DNA from: DASWZN01 sp964493965
Lineage (GTDB): Bacteria > Acidobacteriota > Terriglobia > Bryobacterales > Bryobacteraceae
Reading direction: 5' to 3'
Assembly: GCA_964493965.1 (NCBI GenBank)
Contig: CAZBQQ010000007.1
Coordinates: 8,285 to 72,284, forward strand
Length of the DNA stretch: 64,000 nt
A program made the translations under genes and the position numbers. Under the pieces are notes generated by a model. That model saw nothing but the letters and a program-made list of their open reading frames with translations. It was not told where the DNA came from and did no database searches. Shown here in pieces: positions 1 through 9,159 of the stretch (position 1 is the stretch's first letter; each line of letters begins with the position of its first letter).

Positions 1-19
1 CGGTAGCGAGGCGACCGAT

Positions 20-1021
20 ATGATTTCCCTCGTAGCGCCAGCATTCAACGAGGCCGACGGCATCGAGGAACTGTATCGCCGCGTGTGTGCCGCCAGTCCT
101 GCGTGGGGTGAAGACTTCGAACTGGTGATCGTGGACGATGGCAGCCGTGACCAGACTCTGGAGATCCTCGAGCGGCTGGCCAGCGATCCACGGCTGAAGG
201 TGGTCAGCCTGTCGCGAAATTTCGGTCATCAGGCGGCTGTGTCCGCAGGACTGGCGTACGCCCAGGGCGACATTGTGGCGGTGATCGATGCCGACCTCCA
301 GGATCCACCGGACTGCCTGCTGCCATTCCTGGAGAAGGTTCGCGAAGGCTGGGACGTGGTCTATGCGATTCGCACCAAGCGGAAGGAGGGTCCGCTCAAG
401 CGAGTCTGCTACTACCTGTACTACCGGCTCCTGAAGCGCATGGCCGGCATCGACATACCCCTGGACGCCGGTGACTTCTGCGTCATGCGGCGCGATGTTG
501 TGAACGCACTGAACGATTTGCCGGAGCGGAACCGTTTCATCCGGGGGTTGCGGACCTGGGTTGGCTTCCGCCAGACGGGCCTGGCTTACGAACGCCATGC
601 CCGGTACGCCGGAGAACCGAAGTACACGTTCCGCAAGCTGTTCAAACTGGCGGCCGACGGGATGATCAATTTCAGCTACCGCCCGCTCGAGTTCATCGCT
701 CTGATGGGCGTCGTTGTGGCGGCCTTCTCGATACTCGGGGGCTTTCTGGTGGTCCTCCAATACTTGACCAACTTCACCTTCCTGGGATTCAATCCGCGCA
801 ACGCGCCTGGCTGGACGTCGCTGGTGTTTGTGGTGCTTTTCTCGTCCGGCGTGCAGTTGATCTCGCTGGGAATCCTGGGAGAGTACGTGGGCCGGCTGTT
901 CGAGGAAGTGAAGCGGCGGCCGGTGTGGCTGGTGCGCAAGCGAATTAACCTGCCCGAGCCCGAGGCGCCGGAGCTGCGGTTCTCGCGCGGGGCAGGCACC
1001 GGCGGCGGGTATCGGTCCTAG
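20..1021 (+). CDS. Polyprenyl-phosphate glycosyltransferase, GT2 family (GtrB/ArnC/DPM1-like)
   Basis: 333 aa. The N-terminal GT-A domain carries VDDGSRD and DADLQDPP, the nucleotide-sugar and metal binding motifs of family 2 enzymes that load a sugar onto undecaprenyl phosphate. Two predicted membrane segments follow (about residues 222-248 and 265-290) and then a basic tail, the usual layout of GtrB/ArnC-type proteins. It probably makes a lipid-linked sugar on the cytoplasmic face for the GT-C transferases encoded next. The ATG at 20 gives the normal family length. The upstream context lies outside the window. The family is clear; the sugar is unknown. Confidence 0.9.
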   Translation: MISLVAPAFNEADGIEELYRRVCAASPAWGEDFELVIVDDGSRDQTLEILERLASDPRLKVVSLSRNFGHQAAVSAGLAYAQGDIVAVIDADLQDPPDCLLPFLEKVREGWDVVYAIRTKRKEGPLKRVCYYLYYRLLKRMAGIDIPLDAGDFCVMRRDVVNALNDLPERNRFIRGLRTWVGFRQTGLAYERHARYAGEPKYTFRKLFKLAADGMINFSYRPLEFIALMGVVVAAFSILGGFLVVLQYLTNFTFLGFNPRNAPGWTSLVFVVLFSSGVQLISLGILGEYVGRLFEEVKRRPVWLVRKRINLPEPEAPELRFSRGAGTGGGYRS

Positions 1022-1049
1022 GCGAGAACTTCGATCCATGTCCTTGTAA

Positions 1050-1211
1050 CGGGCAGGACCCGGCCATTACCAGGCGGAGACCGACCGATTGGTCGCCGAC
1101 ATCCGGTTAGCCCAGACTCTCTGGCACCTCCGCCCCTCGACCGGCCTGGCTCACCTTCAAGACGTCGTAGCGGCCTTCTCCCGGGATCGCGCTCTCCCCG
1201 AAGTTCATTGA
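1050..1211 (+). pseudogene. Possible decayed coding remnant between two glycosyltransferase genes
   Basis: In the 271-base gap between genes, one + frame stays open for 53 codons after a TAA at 1047 and ends in TGA at 1209. It has protein-like composition (for example HYQAETDRLVADIRLAQTL). There is no start codon with a ribosome site. It may be the tail of a degraded gene or chance. The rest of the gap shows nothing recognisable except a weak purine-rich stretch before the ATG at 1293. Confidence 0.2.
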
Positions 1212-1292
1212 CGGTTTGGCCGCGCGCGGCTCGGAACGGAGCTGCGAGAAATAGGAGCGGACCCGCGGGCGGAAAGCTATCATAGAGAGTTC

Positions 1293-2984
1293 ATGCAGCC
1301 ACGCCTCAGCGATTCTCGGCTCTCCTCGCCCGCCAAATTCCGTCTCGACCGGTTGGACTTCCTGCTTCTGGGAATCGTTTTGCTCGCCGCTATCCCAAGG
1401 CTCTACTTAGCCGCGACCCAGTACGTCGAATACGACGGCTATTGGCACGTCTTCGTGGCGCAGCAGGACCGCTGGCGGAACTTCGTCTGGGACTACAAGC
1501 ATCTCGACCATCCGCCGCTGTACATGTTCGTGCTGCGGTGGACGCTTTGGCTGGGCAAGTCGCATCTCGCCTACCGCGCCATCCCGCTCCTGGCAGGCCT
1601 CGCGAGTGTCGTGGCGCTGGGCAAGGTCGCCGCGAAAATGACGCATTCGAAGCTGACCCCTCCGCTCGTGGCCCTGGCGCTTGCCCTGGCGCTGCCCGCC
1701 ATCGTCATCTCCTGCGAAGTGCGGGCGTACATGCTGGCCAGCTTCCTGATGCTGATTGCCTACACGTTCTTCCTGGACGCGATCGACCGTGAGGAGCCGG
1801 CGGGATCGTTGCGGCCACGAGTGTTCTTCGCTGTCAGTGCCGTACTGGCCTGCCTGACGGAATACTGTGCTGTCTTCTTCGTCTGCGCGCTGTTCGGTAT
1901 CGGCGTAGTTCTGCCCCTTCTTCGACGCCGGGAGCCTTTGTTGAAGGCATGGGCCCGAGAGGCGGCGACCTTCGGCGCGGTTTTTGCCGTCGTCGCCTTG
2001 CCCTACGTCAAGCAACTCAGCGGCAGCGCCATAACAAAGGGGCACCTGCTCGCGTACTATTACGACCCCAGCGGCCAGGACTCGAGGAGCGAGTTCCTCT
2101 TTCGAGGCCTCCGCAACACCTTCGACCTCTTTTCGCCCTGGCCCGCCCCTTCCCGGTCTGCCTTCCTGGTAATAGCGTGCGGTTTGCTGCTGGCAGTGTC
2201 CGGCACGTTGTGGCTGGTCCGCCGCATCGGGGAGCCAAAGAACGCGGCTGCCGCGGCCACGATAGCAGCCACTGTTATCCTTCTGATTGAACTGATGGTG
2301 GCCTCGATGGTGCGTTTGTACCCTTTTGGCGGCCTTATGCGGCAGCAGTACTTCCTCTTGCCTTTCCTGCTTCTGTGCGCCTTCCTTCTTCCGGACCGCC
2401 TTGCCGCCGCGATACCTCGACCCGCCGCATATGCGCTGGCAGCGGTTCTCGCGCTGGCGATCGCCGCGGTGGGCTACTCGAAATTCGAGGCCTTCCCTAA
2501 GGTCACGGAAACCCTCATGACCGATCAGATGGCCAGGTTCAACAATCGGTTCCCCGCGCCGGAAGCCGTGTATGTCGATCAGTACAACGTCATCGCGTTC
2601 TTCGTGCACCACGACACGTGGAAGTGGAAGTTCATCGGACGCCTGACATCCGTTCCGAATGTCGACATCTATCGTGTGAGCCGGGGGACCGAGCAGATGC
2701 TGGTCTTCCGTGACAAGGGGCGGTGGCTTGCGGACCCCCTCGATCCAACCTTCTACGACAATTTGTCCGAATGCCTGCGCTCGAAAGGCTTGGGTTCCAT
2801 CACGCTGTTGCGCCTGGCTCAGGATGAGTCGCCGTGGGCGGCCCCGGAACTGAAGGCCTACCGGCAATCGATCCTGGAACTCGCCGGGGCCCACGGGCTG
2901 TGCATTCAAGACCAGCTTATCCACGACCGCGACGTTTATGAAGAATTCCGCGCCGGCAACTGCACCCCACCGCCCGAGCGCTGA
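1293..2984 (+). CDS. GT-C fold membrane glycosyltransferase (PMT/ArnT-like)
   Basis: 563 aa, about ten hydrophobic segments. After the first membrane helix come the acidic motif EYDGYWH and then DHPPLY, the signature of bacterial PMT_2/ArnT-like enzymes that take a sugar from a polyprenyl-phosphate donor on the periplasmic side. The C-terminal ~160 residues are soluble and presumably periplasmic. It sits between a GtrB-like GT2 and a GT2-GtrA-GT-C fusion, so it probably uses the lipid-linked sugar made by a neighbour. Start ATG 1293 has a weak AGAGAG sequence upstream. Acceptor unknown. Confidence 0.8.
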   Translation: MQPRLSDSRLSSPAKFRLDRLDFLLLGIVLLAAIPRLYLAATQYVEYDGYWHVFVAQQDRWRNFVWDYKHLDHPPLYMFVLRWTLWLGKSHLAYRAIPLLAGLASVVALGKVAAKMTHSKLTPPLVALALALALPAIVISCEVRAYMLASFLMLIAYTFFLDAIDREEPAGSLRPRVFFAVSAVLACLTEYCAVFFVCALFGIGVVLPLLRRREPLLKAWAREAATFGAVFAVVALPYVKQLSGSAITKGHLLAYYYDPSGQDSRSEFLFRGLRNTFDLFSPWPAPSRSAFLVIACGLLLAVSGTLWLVRRIGEPKNAAAAATIAATVILLIELMVASMVRLYPFGGLMRQQYFLLPFLLLCAFLLPDRLAAAIPRPAAYALAAVLALAIAAVGYSKFEAFPKVTETLMTDQMARFNNRFPAPEAVYVDQYNVIAFFVHHDTWKWKFIGRLTSVPNVDIYRVSRGTEQMLVFRDKGRWLADPLDPTFYDNLSECLRSKGLGSITLLRLAQDESPWAAPELKAYRQSILELAGAHGLCIQDQLIHDRDVYEEFRAGNCTPPPER

Positions 2985-3004
2985 AAGATCCCGATTGCCC
3001 TATA

Positions 3005-6000
3005 GTGGATAGACTAACCATGGGCGTTGCCATACTGATTCCAGCCTTGCGGCCGGGTGAGCCTCTCCTGAACCTGCTCGGTTCTCTCGCCGGTTCGGAT
3101 ATCGAGACTATCATCGTGGTGGACGATGGCAGCGGCCCGGCCTATGCGCCGATCTTTGAGCGGGCGCGCGAAATCCCCAAAGTGCGCCTGCTGCGCCACG
3201 CGGTCAACCTGGGCAAAGGCGCGGCCCTGAAGACCGGCATGAACTACGCGTTGTGCGAGCTGCCGGACTGTGTGGGCGTTGTCACGGCGGACGCCGACGG
3301 CCAGCACCACTTCAAAGACATCCTGGCGGTCGCACGCACGCTGGCGGACAAACCCGGCCAGCTCGTGCTGGGCGCGCGCCAGTTCGACGGCGCCGTACCT
3401 CTCCGAAGCCGCTTCGGGAACTCGGTCACGCGAACCGTGTTCCGGTTGCTGGTGGGCCAAGGCCTGCAAGATACGCAGACCGGTTTGCGCGGAATTCCAC
3501 GGGCCATGATGCCCGCCCTGCTGCAAGTCGATTCCCGCGGCTACGAGTTCGAGCTCGACATGCTCATGATGGCGAAGCATCACGGCTGGCCGGTGCTCGA
3601 ACAAACCGTTCGCACGATCTATGAGCCCGGGAACAAGTCATCGCACTTCAACCCGCTATTCGATTCTCTGCGAACCTACGCCGTGCTGCTCCGTTTCTCG
3701 ACGGTCTCGATCCTGACGGCGCTCCTCGACAACCTGGTGTTCTTCCTGACGTACAGCCAGGCCCACGACATCCTGATCTCGCAGATAGCCGCACGTTCGC
3801 TGGCCATCGTGTTTCAATATACGGCTGCGCGGAGGGTGGTCTTCCTTTCCCATGGACGCTCGCGCGTCCAATTCCCGAAATTCCTGATGCTGGCGCTCGC
3901 GCACGGATTGGTGTCCTACAGCATGATCCGTGGCCTGGTCGATAGCGGATGGCTTGGGGTGCCGCTCGCCAAACCTCTCACCGAAGGCCTGCTTTTTATT
4001 GCCAGCTTCGTGCTTCAGCGCGAGTTCATATTCAGCCGGCCTTCGGAGGCGGATCCCCCCGAACGTGCCAGGATCGGCGAGGAGGCTGCCGATGAGGAGA
4101 CTCCGCGCCCCGTCTCCCGGCTCTTTCGTGCCGCCGCCTGGGTCGTCTTCTTAGCCGGCGTGGCCTCCATAGTGTGGGGCATGTACACCTGCCACCTGCT
4201 GAGACAGGACATGTGGCTTCGGTCCGGCCTGCGCCGTCTGGAACTCGTAGCCGGATGGTATGCGGCATGGACGGCGGCCTTCGTCGTTTTCGCGCCCGCC
4301 TGGTTTGCGCCCGCCACGCTCGTTGTCTCGCTCGCGGCTTTTGGCGCTGCTTTTGGACCGTTGGCGGTGCTCGTCGTCCTGCTCTACTTGTTCACATGCG
4401 CGGTCACGGGCGCGCTCCTGCTCCGCCGCGAGGAGGCTCCGGATGCGGTCTCGCGACTGCTCGAGTTGCTCCTGGGCCTGGCCGTCTGGATGGGCGTTGT
4501 CTGGATCGCCGTACACTTCCGCGTGAACTACGCCGCCACCTATCTGGCCGCGTTTTGCGTACCGTTGGCCATTCGCCCGCGCCTGACCCGCTCCTGCCTG
4601 ATTGACTGCGCCCGTCTGTTCCGGCCGGTGGTGCTCCCGGGCCGCGCCGCCTACGCCGCATTAGCGCTGGCTGTTTTTCCGTTGTTCTGCCACTTCCTGG
4701 TTATGGCGAAACCGGACGTGAGCGTGGACGCGGTAGGAGTGCACCTGGTGCCACCCCTGTGGATCGGGTTCCGGCACTACTGGCCCTTCGACTTCCGATG
4801 CTACTCCTGGGCGATGCTCCCACTGGGGGCCGACTGGTGCTTCACAGCGGTGATTCTGCCGGGCGGCGAGTGGGCCGCACATCTGCTGAACTTCGCCTTT
4901 CTCGCCCTGCTCACCGGCCTGATCTATGTGGTCTGCCGCCGGTACCTTCCTCCGGCCTGGGCGCTGCTGCTGGCCGGCTTGTTCTCCACGAGTCCGCTGG
5001 TGCAACTGGTGACCGGATCCCTGTTCTCCGAAAACGCATGGGCCGCCATCGTGTTCGGAGCTGTCCTGGCGGTAGACCGTTTTCATACCACCGGCGCTCC
5101 CCGCTGGCTGTATGTGGCCGCGGTGCTGTTCGGGGCCGGCCTGGCGACCAAGCTGGGCACCACGGCATTTCTCTTCCCCGCCGCGGGATTCGTCGCCTGG
5201 GACCTGCTGTCACGCCGGCGGACCCTGCCGGGCGTCGCACGCATCGCGGCCATTGCCGTCTTGCTGGTGCTCTTATTCGGCGCTCCACCCTACGTCTTCT
5301 CATGGCTGAAGACCGGGAATCCCGTCTTCCCCTTTATGAACCACACTTTCAATTCGCCGTGGTTCAACGCCAGAGAGTCTTTTAAGGACTGGCGCTGGGT
5401 CATGCACCTGAATGCGTACACATTCTACGACCTGTTCTTCCACTCGAGCTGGTTTCTGGAGAGCCAGGACGGGGCCGCGGGATTCCACTATCTTCTGCTC
5501 GTGCCCCTAGGGTGCCTGGCGCTCAGCCGCAAGCGGTCGTACCTGGTTTGGCTGTTCTGCGGGGTAGCGCTGATCGCCTTCCTCCTGACGTTTAGCGGGG
5601 TCCCCTATTTGCGCTACCTGTATCCGGCGTTCGCGCTGGCCGCGGCGGCCTGCGCGGTCGTACTCGGTCTGCTGCGCACCGCCGACCGCACGCTGTTTCG
5701 CGCTGCGATGGCCGTGCTGCTGGTGGTATTCGCCCTCAATATGTACTTCCTCCCTTCCTCGAGCTTTTCCCACGGAGACTTCTTCGTGAACCCGTTCAAC
5801 CGCAGGGAGAGGGAGAACAACTTCAGGTCTGAAGGAGCCGTGAAGAAGCTGATCGCGTATCTTAACCAGGCGCATTCGGGGCAACCCGTCGCTGTTTTCG
5901 AAACCGCGGACATCGCCGGCCTCAACGCGAGGGCCTATGAACCCGGCTGGCGCAGTTGGCCATACTGGCACCAGGTGGAGTTCCTTCGCTCTCCTGAAGC

Positions 6001-6187
6001 CTACGGACGCGTTGCCGAATCCCTGGATATCCAGTACTTCATCGTGCCGACTCAAGCCAGCGGGCAGAAGGCGTCCCCTGGGGCGGTAGCGCGGTTCCTC
6101 GAGCAGTACACGGAAACGGAGTACAGCTATGGAGCGTTCGAGGTGCGCCGCCTGAAAGCATCCGCCGCCGCGGGTTCCATCCCTTAG
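3005..6187 (+). CDS. Tripartite GT2 - GtrA-like flippase - GT-C membrane glycosyltransferase fusion
   Basis: 1060 aa from the GTG at 3005; the ATG at 3020 (1055 aa) is at least as likely. Residues about 6-225 are a GT2 domain with VDDGS, TADADGQH and QTGLRGIPR. About 230-345 form a four-helix GtrA-like module. A charged linker (about 347-370) leads to a long C-terminal part with some twelve or more membrane helices, resembling GT-C glycosyltransferases, and a soluble tail. A polyprenyl-phosphate sugar transferase, its flippase and a periplasmic transferase are usually separate proteins; here they appear joined. The third module is assigned from topology and weak motifs only. Confidence 0.75.
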   Translation: MDRLTMGVAILIPALRPGEPLLNLLGSLAGSDIETIIVVDDGSGPAYAPIFERAREIPKVRLLRHAVNLGKGAALKTGMNYALCELPDCVGVVTADADGQHHFKDILAVARTLADKPGQLVLGARQFDGAVPLRSRFGNSVTRTVFRLLVGQGLQDTQTGLRGIPRAMMPALLQVDSRGYEFELDMLMMAKHHGWPVLEQTVRTIYEPGNKSSHFNPLFDSLRTYAVLLRFSTVSILTALLDNLVFFLTYSQAHDILISQIAARSLAIVFQYTAARRVVFLSHGRSRVQFPKFLMLALAHGLVSYSMIRGLVDSGWLGVPLAKPLTEGLLFIASFVLQREFIFSRPSEADPPERARIGEEAADEETPRPVSRLFRAAAWVVFLAGVASIVWGMYTCHLLRQDMWLRSGLRRLELVAGWYAAWTAAFVVFAPAWFAPATLVVSLAAFGAAFGPLAVLVVLLYLFTCAVTGALLLRREEAPDAVSRLLELLLGLAVWMGVVWIAVHFRVNYAATYLAAFCVPLAIRPRLTRSCLIDCARLFRPVVLPGRAAYAALALAVFPLFCHFLVMAKPDVSVDAVGVHLVPPLWIGFRHYWPFDFRCYSWAMLPLGADWCFTAVILPGGEWAAHLLNFAFLALLTGLIYVVCRRYLPPAWALLLAGLFSTSPLVQLVTGSLFSENAWAAIVFGAVLAVDRFHTTGAPRWLYVAAVLFGAGLATKLGTTAFLFPAAGFVAWDLLSRRRTLPGVARIAAIAVLLVLLFGAPPYVFSWLKTGNPVFPFMNHTFNSPWFNARESFKDWRWVMHLNAYTFYDLFFHSSWFLESQDGAAGFHYLLLVPLGCLALSRKRSYLVWLFCGVALIAFLLTFSGVPYLRYLYPAFALAAAACAVVLGLLRTADRTLFRAAMAVLLVVFALNMYFLPSSSFSHGDFFVNPFNRRERENNFRSEGAVKKLIAYLNQAHSGQPVAVFETADIAGLNARAYEPGWRSWPYWHQVEFLRSPEAYGRVAESLDIQYFIVPTQASGQKASPGAVARFLEQYTETEYSYGAFEVRRLKASAAAGSIP

Positions 6188-6309
6188 AACTCGAAGTGGA
6201 TGAACGCGATCTGTACGTCGAGAAGCCGCTCAACCGCTGCCATCCTTCGAGCAACGCCTGCAGTTCGGGCCACGACTCGTCTTGACAGGCGAGCGCTGCC
6301 GCGACGCGC

Positions 6310-7188
6310 TTACGATGTCTCGCTCGATGAGCGACCTTTTGCTCTACGAATGAAGGCGGCCACGGCTTCCTGAATCACGGCGTTGGTTGTCGCGTGACCC
6401 GATACCAGGCCGTCCAGGTCCGATTCGTGGATAGGCCGCTGATTCGCTTTAAGAGCGCGCAGATTGCCGCGGTCAACCGGCAAACGCACGCCGAAGCGCT
6501 CGCAAACCGACAGGGAAGCCTCCGCCAGAGACGCGGAAATGGGCAGATACAGCGCCCGATGGCCTGCCGCCGTGTTTACGGTCCGGACCAGAGTGCGCAT
6601 CGTGACCAGACTAGGGTCAAACAGGTTGAAGGCTCCCCTGCGCTCTCCTTCCAGCACGGCGGTCATAGCCGCGGTGAAGTCCCGGATGCCGATCAGCGGA
6701 AGCTGGTCGCGCCCCCCATCCAGCAGCGGCATCACCGGCGAGGCGAGGATCTTCCGCATGTTGCGGCCAAACAGGCCTCCGTTGCCGATGACCAGCCCGG
6801 GACGCACCACCGATTGGGCCTGCGCCAGGAAGAACTGCTCCAGAGCGTACTTCAGCTTGCCATACTCGGAGGCGGCGTCCGGCCGCGCCGAGTAAGAGCT
6901 GATGAAAATCTGCCGGGAGACAGCGGCCTCCCGCGCGGTTTCGTAAATCAGAGTGGTCCCATCGTAGTTAGTCGAGTAACTCGCCGCCGCATCATAGGCG
7001 CCGTGCACGACGACGTCCACTCCGCCCAGAAGAGACGGTTCCAGAGGGTTGCCCAGAGTGTAACGGATCAATCCGGCACCGTCCCCGACATCGGGTGCGG
7101 CACCGCTTACGGCGTGTCCCCGCTCGCGCCAGTGCCGCGCAAGGTTGGAACCCAGGAAACCGGTGATTCCCGTCAGGAAGACTCTCAA
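6310..7188 (-). CDS. NAD(P)-dependent nucleotide-sugar epimerase/dehydratase (extended SDR)
   Basis: 292 aa. The start is TTG at 7188, overlapping the TGA of the upstream oxidoreductase gene (TTGA), which indicates translational coupling. The N-terminus has the Rossmann motif TGITGFLG, followed by the conserved VVHGA segment and a YGKLK catalytic YxxxK. The length suits UDP-glucose 4-epimerase-like or dTDP-sugar reductase-like enzymes. An in-frame extension upstream would run through the oxidoreductase gene and is rejected. It is last in a four-gene operon and probably modifies a sugar or a related carbonyl substrate. Substrate unknown. Confidence 0.85.
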   Translation of the reverse strand: MRVFLTGITGFLGSNLARHWRERGHAVSGAAPDVGDGAGLIRYTLGNPLEPSLLGGVDVVVHGAYDAAASYSTNYDGTTLIYETAREAAVSRQIFISSYSARPDAASEYGKLKYALEQFFLAQAQSVVRPGLVIGNGGLFGRNMRKILASPVMPLLDGGRDQLPLIGIRDFTAAMTAVLEGERRGAFNLFDPSLVTMRTLVRTVNTAAGHRALYLPISASLAEASLSVCERFGVRLPVDRGNLRALKANQRPIHESDLDGLVSGHATTNAVIQEAVAAFIRRAKGRSSSETS

Positions 7189-8756
7189 GCCATCGCTCCC
7201 GGCAAGCCGCGGGCGATCCGCATCGCGTTGGCCATGATCGTGAAAGTAAGGTTCTTCGAAGGCAAGGCCGAAAAGCAGGCGCCGTCCACAATGTAAACGT
7301 TGCGGGTACCTTCGAGTCTGCCGTCCGGGTGCGTTTCGTACTCTCCGGGGGTCTGCCTCATGGGAAGCGTGCCGGCGTAATGCAGGCTGGCCCCCATGGG
7401 CGGATACTGGCACAGGGAAAGCAAACTCAGGCATCCGATGCGCCGGAACTCCCGGATCAGCTTCCGTTCGACGGTGCCGGGCGACCGCCACTCGTAATTC
7501 ACCTCCAGTTCCCCGCTGGGACGCAGGCATATGTAATTCCGCGGATCGCGCTGGCCCGGGTAAAACAACATCATCAAAGCCATGGCGGGCGAAAGATATC
7601 TGGCCCAGGTCAGGTTCGCCGAAATGGCCAGCGGAAACTCGAACAGGACGTCCGATCGCAAGGGCCCCGTGGTTCCGTAGACACTCGCCTGTACGGGCCC
7701 GGACAGCGATTCATCTTCGCACACGACATTCAACTGAGCCAGAGAGCTGTCATTCACCTCTAGCGCGGCGCCTATGTATCGCGGCCGGATGAGGGGAATG
7801 CAGCACATCGGGTTATCGAGTAGGGGAAGCCGGGTGCGGGTGTCGGAGCGAGCCGCCAGAACGATCTTCGTGGTAGACAGCGTGCCGGCTGCAAGCAGCA
7901 ACTTACGCGCGCGGAAGACCTCGTCCTGACCGAGCGACAGGTTTCGTGCCGTAACTTCGACGAACGATTCGCGCTCCTCGAAGCGCGTCACCAGAAATCC
8001 GCGGCGCAATTCCACCTCGCCGCGCGCAACTAACTTATCAAGCGTAAAAACAGGGTTATAGATGGCCTGGTTGTAGGGCTTGAAAAACTCAAGGTTATCG
8101 TAGCTGTAAGCCGGCCGGCCATCGTGCGGTTCCGTCAGAACCGCGAGCCTCGGCAACCCCACCGTAATCCCCCGGGCCCGGAAATGGCTCTTGCGGCGCT
8201 CGTAAGCGGCCAGGATCTCCCGGGCGACCGCGGAGATTCGGATGGGCGGCAGCAGGCAGAGATCCCGCCCGAAGTACGCGGCCAGGTCGTCGTTGATTCC
8301 ACTCACGCCGATATGCGCGGTAAGCTCGTCGAAATAAGGAGTCAGGTCCGAGGCGCTGATCGGAAACTCGGACAGCTCGCGATCGGTGAAGCGGTAGACC
8401 CCGGCACCCCACGCGTTGGCCAGCCCCCCCTGGGCAAAGCTGACCACACCTTCGAAATTGGTGGAAGACAGCGGGCAGAGTCGTTCCCAGTTATGAACCA
8501 CATAACTCGTGAAAGGTGACTTTAGCTTCAGACTTATCTTCCGGCCGGAGATGTTCCGCAACCCTTCGAAGCCTTCGCCGATCAACTCGCTGAACAGGTC
8601 CTCTCGCTGGCGGCGGGCCGCATAGATGTTGCCATCGAGGGCCGGCGTTCCCGGCGCCGTGTATCCGACGTCCAGGACCAGCACGCGAGCCCCGCGCAGG
8701 GCCAATGCGGATGCCGTACCAGCCGGGCCGGAACCCACAATGATCGCGTCAATCAA
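7185..8756 (-). CDS. GMC-type FAD-dependent oxidoreductase
   Basis: 523 aa. The TTG start at 8756 overlaps the 3' end of the upstream small gene by 8 bases. The N-terminal GSGPAG FAD-binding motif is followed by a variable substrate domain. The C-terminus has a conserved His (SLHYAGTLPM) and the SKNLTFTIMANA segment typical of GMC/choline-dehydrogenase-like enzymes, where His and Asn form the active site. It probably oxidises an alcohol on a sugar, lipid or polyol. There is no signal peptide, so it is likely cytoplasmic or membrane-associated. Its place between a methyltransferase and an epimerase argues for a tailoring role. Confidence 0.82.
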   Translation of the reverse strand: MIDAIIVGSGPAGTASALALRGARVLVLDVGYTAPGTPALDGNIYAARRQREDLFSELIGEGFEGLRNISGRKISLKLKSPFTSYVVHNWERLCPLSSTNFEGVVSFAQGGLANAWGAGVYRFTDRELSEFPISASDLTPYFDELTAHIGVSGINDDLAAYFGRDLCLLPPIRISAVAREILAAYERRKSHFRARGITVGLPRLAVLTEPHDGRPAYSYDNLEFFKPYNQAIYNPVFTLDKLVARGEVELRRGFLVTRFEERESFVEVTARNLSLGQDEVFRARKLLLAAGTLSTTKIVLAARSDTRTRLPLLDNPMCCIPLIRPRYIGAALEVNDSSLAQLNVVCEDESLSGPVQASVYGTTGPLRSDVLFEFPLAISANLTWARYLSPAMALMMLFYPGQRDPRNYICLRPSGELEVNYEWRSPGTVERKLIREFRRIGCLSLLSLCQYPPMGASLHYAGTLPMRQTPGEYETHPDGRLEGTRNVYIVDGACFSALPSKNLTFTIMANAMRIARGLPGAMA

Positions 8757-9159
8757 GGTGGTATCTCCGGATCAGGTAACAACCCTTCACAAACTTCACC
8801 AGCGAATGCTGGACCGCCTGCAGCATTTCCCACGCAGCGCGCGCGGCTCCGGGGCGCTCGTTGACGAAGCGGGGATAGTAAGCGGATCGGACTTCCACCA
8901 GATAAAAGAGTATCTGGAACTTCTGCGTGAGGGCGGGATCGCCTTTGCGCAGTCTCAAGGCGTACTCGATCGCCTCCGCATCCAGGTTACGCGACAGAAT
9001 GATGTCCAGCGCGCGGCGCGCGGCCTCGGTCCGCGCAGCGGGGCAGCCATCGTGCGCCCGGATGTAACGTTGGACAACCTCCTCCGGGATCGCGCCACCG
9101 AACAGCGCCCGATGCAGCGTTCGAGCTTCTCGCGCCAGTGCTTCCGCCTCGCCGCTCAT
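8749..9159 (-). CDS. Uncharacterised 136-aa operon protein
   Basis: ATG at 9159 overlaps the upstream methyltransferase stop (ATGA), and its own stop overlaps the oxidoreductase start. The product is mainly helical and charged, with a C-terminal stretch rich in aromatic and hydrophobic residues (VKFVKGCYLIRRYHLD). It has no signal peptide or clear membrane helix. I do not recognise a family. Tight coupling on both sides suggests it forms a complex with the methyltransferase or the oxidoreductase, perhaps as a small subunit. Confidence 0.75.
   Translation of the reverse strand: MSGEAEALAREARTLHRALFGGAIPEEVVQRYIRAHDGCPAARTEAARRALDIILSRNLDAEAIEYALRLRKGDPALTQKFQILFYLVEVRSAYYPRFVNERPGAARAAWEMLQAVQHSLVKFVKGCYLIRRYHLD

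Noticed and set aside
1407..2924. A 505-codon - strand frame opposite the GT-C gene
   Set aside because: The sense gene has EYDGYWH and DHPPLY motifs; the antisense product is low-complexity Arg/Gln-rich.
7189..7530. N-terminal extension of the epimerase frame
   Set aside because: It runs inside the oxidoreductase gene; the Rossmann motif begins just after the TTG at 7188.
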